NCBI GenBank assembly: GCA_910585705.1
Contig: CAJUER010000001.1
Span: forward strand, 1 to 54,379
Source of the DNA: an uncultured Christensenella sp.
GTDB lineage: Bacteria; Bacillota; Clostridia; Christensenellales; Borkfalkiaceae
Length of the DNA: 54,379 nt
Direction of reading: 5' to 3'
This document shows, piece by piece, positions 50,768-54,379 of this stretch (its first letter is position 1; each line of letters starts with the position of its first letter). Position numbers and translations under genes: made by a program. Below the pieces are notes generated by a model that worked only from the letters and a program-made list of their open reading frames with translations, was not told the DNA's origin and did no database searches.

Positions 50768-51630
50768 TGAAAGTTTTGGTAACGGGCGTTAAAGGTCAAC
50801 TGGGCTTTGACGTCGTAAACGAACTTACTAAACGCGGACATGATGCTGTGGGCGTGGACGTTTCGGATATGGACGTAACAGACGCGGAAAGCGTAAACCG
50901 AGTCATGCAAAAGGTCAAGCCCGACGCCGTAATTCACTGCGCCGCTTGGACCGCCGTCGACGCGGCGGAAGACAATGAAGACAAGGTGCGCCTCGTCAAC
51001 GCCGTAGGCACGGAAAATATAGTAAAAGAATGTAAAGCTCTTGATTGTAAATTGATTTACATTTCCACCGACTACGTTTTCGACGGCAAGGGCGAGAAGG
51101 CGTGGCTGCCCGATTGCAAGGATTACAGCCCGCTCAACGTTTACGGCAAAACCAAACTCGAAGGCGAGCTTGCCGTATCTGAAAATTTGCAAAAATATTT
51201 TATCGTGCGTATCGCGTGGGTGTTCGGCGTAAACGGTAAAAATTTTATAAAGACAATGTTAAGCGTAGGTAAAACGCACAATACCGTGCGCGTCGTCAAC
51301 GACCAGATAGGCACGCCGACGTATACTTACGACCTTGCGCGGCTTTTGGTTGATATGGTTGAGTCGGAAAAGTACGGCTATTATCACGCAACGAACGAGG
51401 GCGGCTATATCAGTTGGTATGACTTCACGAAAGAAATATTCAGACAGGCGGGTTACAGCACCGAAGTTGTACCCGTAACTACCGAAGAATACGGTTTGTC
51501 TAAGGCGGCGCGGCCCTTTAATTCGAGGCTGGATAAAAGTAAACTCGTTGAAAACGGCTTTAAACCTTTGCCCGAGTGGCAGGACGCGCTTTCGCGTTAC
51601 TTGAAGGAGATAAATTATGGGGCAGATTAA
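50767..51630 (+). CDS. rfbD: dTDP-4-dehydrorhamnose reductase
   Basis: The 287-residue enzyme performs the last step of dTDP-rhamnose synthesis using NAD(P)H. The N-terminal motif is VTGVKGQLGFDV, the catalytic pair is in NVYGKTKLEGE, and STDYVFDG is the family signature. The order here is A-B-D-C, so the reductase comes before the epimerase. It overlaps rfbC by 14 bases, with the rfbC ribosome site inside its 3' end. Confidence 0.96.
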   Translation: MKVLVTGVKGQLGFDVVNELTKRGHDAVGVDVSDMDVTDAESVNRVMQKVKPDAVIHCAAWTAVDAAEDNEDKVRLVNAVGTENIVKECKALDCKLIYISTDYVFDGKGEKAWLPDCKDYSPLNVYGKTKLEGELAVSENLQKYFIVRIAWVFGVNGKNFIKTMLSVGKTHNTVRVVNDQIGTPTYTYDLARLLVDMVESEKYGYYHATNEGGYISWYDFTKEIFRQAGYSTEVVPVTTEEYGLSKAARPFNSRLDKSKLVENGFKPLPEWQDALSRYLKEINYGAD

Positions 51631-52201
51631 AGTTACGAAAGCGCCCATTGACGGCTTGTATATCATTGAACCTGCTGTTCACGGCGACAGTCGCGGATAT
51701 TTTATGGAAACGTATAACAAGCGCGATATGGAGGAGGCAGGGCTGAATTTGAACTTTGTGCAGGACAACCAGTCAATGAGCACAAAGGGCGTTTTGCGCG
51801 GACTGCATTACCAGATAAATTATCCGCAGGGCAAGCTTGTGCGCGTAATCAAGGGCAAGGTGTTTGACGTCGCGGTCGATTTAAGAGAGGGCAGTAAAAC
51901 TTACGGCAAGTGGTTCGGCGTTGAGCTTAGCGAAGAGAATAAAAAGCAATTTTATATTTCCGAAGGCTTTGCGCACGGCTTCCTCGTATTAAGCGACTTT
52001 GCTGAGTTTTGCTATAAGGTAACCGACTTTTACCACCCCAACGACGAGGGCGGACTTGCCTGGAACGACCCGTCTATAGGTATCGACTGGCCCGAATTGA
52101 ACGGTAAATATAACGGTACGGCGTCGTCGGAAGGATACTCGCTTGCGGACGGCACTCCGCTGAATTTAAGCGAAAAGGACCAAAAGTGGAAAACATTGTA
52201 A
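51617..52201 (+). CDS. rfbC: dTDP-4-dehydrorhamnose 3,5-epimerase
   Basis: The 194-residue cupin-type epimerase has the signature VLRGLHYQ with the catalytic His, plus DVAVDLREGSKTYGKW and SEGFAHGFLVLSD. It isomerises the 4-keto sugar before reduction by RfbD. AAGGAG just upstream of the ATG lies within rfbD. It is the last gene of the polysaccharide operon and is followed by a terminator at 52235-52263. Confidence 0.96.
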   Translation: MGQIKVTKAPIDGLYIIEPAVHGDSRGYFMETYNKRDMEEAGLNLNFVQDNQSMSTKGVLRGLHYQINYPQGKLVRVIKGKVFDVAVDLREGSKTYGKWFGVELSEENKKQFYISEGFAHGFLVLSDFAEFCYKVTDFYHPNDEGGLAWNDPSIGIDWPELNGKYNGTASSEGYSLADGTPLNLSEKDQKWKTL

Positions 52202-52234
52202 TATAACTGAAATTCGATTTTTAAAAGAAGCTTT

Positions 52235-52263
52235 AAACTCACGGTTTGCGTGAGTTTTATTTT
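52235..52263 (+). terminator. Terminator of the polysaccharide operon
   Basis: AAACTCACG (52235-52243) pairs with CGTGAGTTT (52249-52257), followed by TATTTTTT. Confidence 0.85.
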
Positions 52264-52319
52264 TTGAATTTTTTCATAAAACAAAAAACGACAAATTCGT
52301 TAATAAAACGCGAAAAACC

Positions 52320-52348
52320 GCATAATGCGCCAAAATTCCGCATATTAA
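52320..52348 (+). promoter_or_regulatory. Possible sigma-E-like promoter of spoIIID
   Basis: GCATAAT (52320-52326) and CATATTAA (52341-52348) are 14 bp apart, which resembles the sporulation sigma-E layout of a -35 near ATAWT and a -10 near CATAnnnT. In Bacillus, spoIIID is under sigma-E. The match is loose and AT-rich sequence gives chance hits. Confidence 0.35.
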
Positions 52349-52377
52349 TTTAATACTTTGATTTTGGGAGAAAAAGT

Positions 52378-52635
52378 ATGTGGGATTATATATCGGAAAG
52401 GGTTACAAGAGAAGCCGAGTACATTATAGAGACAAATTCTACCGTAAGGGCGGCGGCAGTGCATTTCGCGATAAGTAAATCAACCGTGCACAAGGACGTT
52501 ACCGAAAGGTTGAAAACCATAGATAAAGCCCTTTATAAAGAGGTGCGCGGAGTGCTTGACAAAAACCTTTCCGAGCGCCACATACGCGGCGGAATTGCCA
52601 CAAAATACAAGTATTTACATAAAACGGTTACTTGA
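52378..52635 (+). CDS. spoIIID: Sporulation transcriptional regulator SpoIIID
   Basis: The 85-residue protein matches SpoIIID through its length. A helix-turn-helix at about residues 23-42 (STVRAAAVHFAISKSTVHKD) is followed by the basic C-terminal helix that contacts DNA. SpoIIID switches mother-cell gene expression between sigma-E and sigma-K. Its presence shows that this lineage is, or descends from, an endospore former. The ribosome site is GGGAG. It is a single-gene unit after the polysaccharide locus, away from its usual mreB or spoIIQ neighbours. Confidence 0.95.
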   Translation: MWDYISERVTREAEYIIETNSTVRAAAVHFAISKSTVHKDVTERLKTIDKALYKEVRGVLDKNLSERHIRGGIATKYKYLHKTVT

Positions 52636-52673
52636 TTTTTATAAGAATTTTACACATATATTCGTCAATAAAT

Positions 52674-52709
52674 TTGAAAATTTTTGCGCATTGTGATATA
52701 ATATGTGCG
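52674..52709 (+). promoter_or_regulatory. Leaderless-type promoter of the activase gene
   Basis: TTGAAA (52674-52679) and TATAAT (52697-52702) are 17 bp apart. Seven bases separate the -10 box from the ATG at 52710 and no ribosome site lies between them. Confidence 0.6.
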
Positions 52710-54379
52710 ATGACTAAACTTATGGGAATAGACGTCGGTTCTACTACCGTTAAGGTTGCGGTAATCGACGAAGAAGACAAAATTATATATTCGTCCTATG
52801 TGCGCCATTTTGCGCGCGTTAAGGAAACCGTGCTCGACGAGCTGAAAAAAGTAAAAAAATCTTTTGACGGCGACTTTTCCGTAAGCATAACGGGCAGCGC
52901 GGGGCTGGGGCTTTCCCAGCGTAGCGGACTAAACTTTGTTCAGGAAGTTCAGGCCGCTTTTATTGCAATCCGCAAATTTTATCCCGACGCCGACGCTGCT
53001 GTGGAGCTCGGCGGCGAGGACGCTAAAATCATTTTCATCACAGGCGGCACGGAACAGCGCATGAACGGCAGTTGTGCGGGCGGAACGGGCGCGTTTATCG
53101 ACCAGATGGCAACGCTATTAAACATAGACGCGGCAAAGATGGACGAGCTTGCTTTAAAGTCGGAAAAGACTTATCCTATAGCCTCGCGCTGCGGCGTGTT
53201 CGCAAAATCGGACGTTCAGCCGCTTTTAAATCAGGGCGCGAAGAAGGAAGACATTGCCGCGTCTATTTTTCAAGCAGTCGTAGACCAGACGGTTTCCGGG
53301 CTTGCGCAGGGCAGAAGAATAAAGGGCAAAGTTTTGTTTTTGGGAGGTCCTTTATACTTTTTAAAGGGGCTTCGCAAAGCCTTCGTAAACACGCTTAAAC
53401 TTTCCGAAGACTGCGCCGTATTCCCCGAAAATGCACCTTGCTTTATGTCGATAGGCGCGGCGCTCGGTTCTGTCGGCGAAAGCGCACTCGGCTTAAATGA
53501 AATTATATCCAAAATCGAAGGGGTTGAAGAGAGCGACGAAATAGTCACGGGCGAGCCTCTTTTCTCGGATAAAGCAGAGTATGCGGAGTTTGTCAAACGC
53601 CACCGCGCAACCGACTTGAAATTCGCGGATATTGCAACGTATAAGGGCGATTGCTATCTCGGAATAGACAGCGGTTCGACGACTACGAAGCTGATAGTTA
53701 TTACGCCCGATTGCCGCATACTTTATTCGCAGTATCTTTCAAATAAAGGTCAGCCGCTCGACGTTATTATAGATAAATTAAAGGAAATTTACCGTCTGGG
53801 CGAAGGCAGACTGAAAATACGCGGCAGTGCGGTTACCGGCTACGGCGAGGACTTGATTAAGAGCGCGATAAAAGCCGATTACGGCATAGTGGAAACGGTT
53901 GCGCACTTCAAAGCCGCAACGCACTTCAAGCCCGACGTCGATTTTATAATCGATATCGGCGGACAGGATATGAAGTGCTTCAAAATCAAGAACGGCGCAA
54001 TCGATTCGATAATGCTCAACGAAGCGTGTTCGTCGGGTTGCGGCTCGTTCATACAAACCTTTGCGCGCGCTATGGGTATGGAAATCGACAAGTTTTCTCA
54101 GGAAGGGCTTTACGCAAGGCACCCCGTAGAACTCGGTTCGCGCTGTACGGTGTTTATGAACAGCGCCGTAAAGCAGGCGCAGAAGGAAGGCGCGGGCGTA
54201 GACGATATTTCCGCAGGGCTCTCCTCGTCCATAGTCAAAAATGCGATTTACAAGGTAATCAGGGCAACCTCGCCCGACGATATAGGCAAAAACATAGTGG
54301 TGCAGGGCGGCACGTTTTTAAACGACGCGGTACTCCGTTCTTTTGAAAAGGAAATAGGCAAAGAGGTAACCCGTCCCGG
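52710..54379 (+). CDS. Acyl-CoA dehydratase activase, tandem domains (3' end cut off)
   Basis: The frame is open from ATG 52710 to the window edge (at least 556 residues) and is incomplete. It has two BadF/BcrA/HgdC-type ASKHA ATPase domains in tandem. The first has GIDVGSTTVKV, SCAGGTGAFIDQ and LGGPLYFL. The second starts near residue 317 with GIDSGSTTTKL, then DIGGQDMKCF, EACSSGCGSF and VQGGTF. Activases of this type use ATP to inject an electron into 2-hydroxyacyl-CoA dehydratases or related enzymes and hold a 4Fe-4S cluster between subunits. The two-domain form is usually the start of a roughly 1400-residue protein ending in a DUF2229 dehydratase-like region, outside this window. The substrate is unknown. 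Confidence 0.88.
   Translation, partial: MTKLMGIDVGSTTVKVAVIDEEDKIIYSSYVRHFARVKETVLDELKKVKKSFDGDFSVSITGSAGLGLSQRSGLNFVQEVQAAFIAIRKFYPDADAAVELGGEDAKIIFITGGTEQRMNGSCAGGTGAFIDQMATLLNIDAAKMDELALKSEKTYPIASRCGVFAKSDVQPLLNQGAKKEDIAASIFQAVVDQTVSGLAQGRRIKGKVLFLGGPLYFLKGLRKAFVNTLKLSEDCAVFPENAPCFMSIGAALGSVGESALGLNEIISKIEGVEESDEIVTGEPLFSDKAEYAEFVKRHRATDLKFADIATYKGDCYLGIDSGSTTTKLIVITPDCRILYSQYLSNKGQPLDVIIDKLKEIYRLGEGRLKIRGSAVTGYGEDLIKSAIKADYGIVETVAHFKAATHFKPDVDFIIDIGGQDMKCFKIKNGAIDSIMLNEACSSGCGSFIQTFARAMGMEIDKFSQEGLYARHPVELGSRCTVFMNSAVKQAQKEGAGVDDISAGLSSSIVKNAIYKVIRATSPDDIGKNIVVQGGTFLNDAVLRSFEKEIGKEVTRP

Noticed and set aside
53072..53398. Long open frame in another register inside the activase gene
   Set aside because: It lies wholly inside the tandem activase frame, which has clear motifs, and has no ribosome site of its own.
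1..54379. CRISPR array, tRNA, rRNA or transposase
   Set aside because: No regularly spaced repeats, cloverleaf with CCA-type end, rRNA signature or transposase motif was recognised on either strand.

Overview
The window comes from a low-to-mid-GC, anaerobic, spore-forming Firmicute of the Clostridia type. The main reasons are a SpoIIID gene, a six-gene Rnf ion-pumping complex, a 2-hydroxyacyl-CoA-dehydratase-type activase, TTGACA/TATAAT promoters with strong GGAGG ribosome sites, and ClpP-ClpX-Lon and YsxC next to one another. A gut Clostridia or Christensenellales-like lineage would fit, but that placement is inference. No rRNA, tRNA, CRISPR array or intact transposase is visible.

Layout. 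Positions 1-3557 are an accessory tract that looks laterally acquired. It holds a TetR regulator with an operator-like repeat, a membrane-anchored nitroreductase-like protein, a 53-residue four-cysteine protein of the kind found in conjugative elements, a leader peptide with nested hairpins and a terminator, a sigma-region-4-like protein, and a hairpin-rich block with three TANTATTACC motifs. An orphan SUKH-type immunity gene and a possible second immunity gene follow (3558-4875). Positions 5022-9427 hold a MerR regulator with a divergent lipoprotein, ferritin, a LOG-family hydrolase, a low-molecular-weight phosphatase and a DegV protein. Positions 9666-15619 hold a membrane-bound XRE regulator, GltX, a CmpB-type membrane protein and a fused MacB-like ABC transporter.

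Positions 15794-24316 form a flavin-based electron-transfer island. An FMN-binding lipoprotein, ApbE (flavin transferase) and a NusG-domain-II protein run rightward. They converge on a leftward operon of a Gx-type transporter followed by rnfC-D-G-E-A-B. RnfG is unusually long and has two FMN-binding domains with two TGAT flavinylation motifs. ApbE probably flavinylates RnfG, RnfD and perhaps the lipoprotein.

Positions 24511-36982 are mostly housekeeping: an M18 aminopeptidase, a leftward block of small membrane and winged-helix proteins ending upstream in RqcH, then trigger factor, ClpP, ClpX, Lon and YsxC. A sugar-transferase-like pseudoenzyme overlaps ysxC.

Positions 37900-52201 are one long rightward polysaccharide locus behind a single clear promoter. 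It starts with an HpcH/HpaI-type aldolase, a fold-III PLP decarboxylase, a PglC-like phosphoglycosyl transferase and a class-IV aminotransferase. Then come two GT2 glycosyltransferases, LicD, a Wzy-like polymerase, an IspD/TarI-like cytidylyltransferase, an NAD-dependent epimerase, a Wzx-like flippase and the dTDP-rhamnose genes in the order rfbA-B-D-C. The aldolase, aminotransferase, decarboxylase, cytidylyltransferase and LicD together could make and attach an unusual amino-alcohol phosphate to a rhamnose-containing glycan; this is a hypothesis. The window ends with spoIIID and the 5' part of a tandem-domain acyl-CoA dehydratase activase.

A recurring feature is a promoter whose -10 element ends 6-7 nt before an ATG with no ribosome site between them (5804 minus strand, 9666, 16395, 52710). 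This suggests that several genes here are expressed from leaderless mRNAs.
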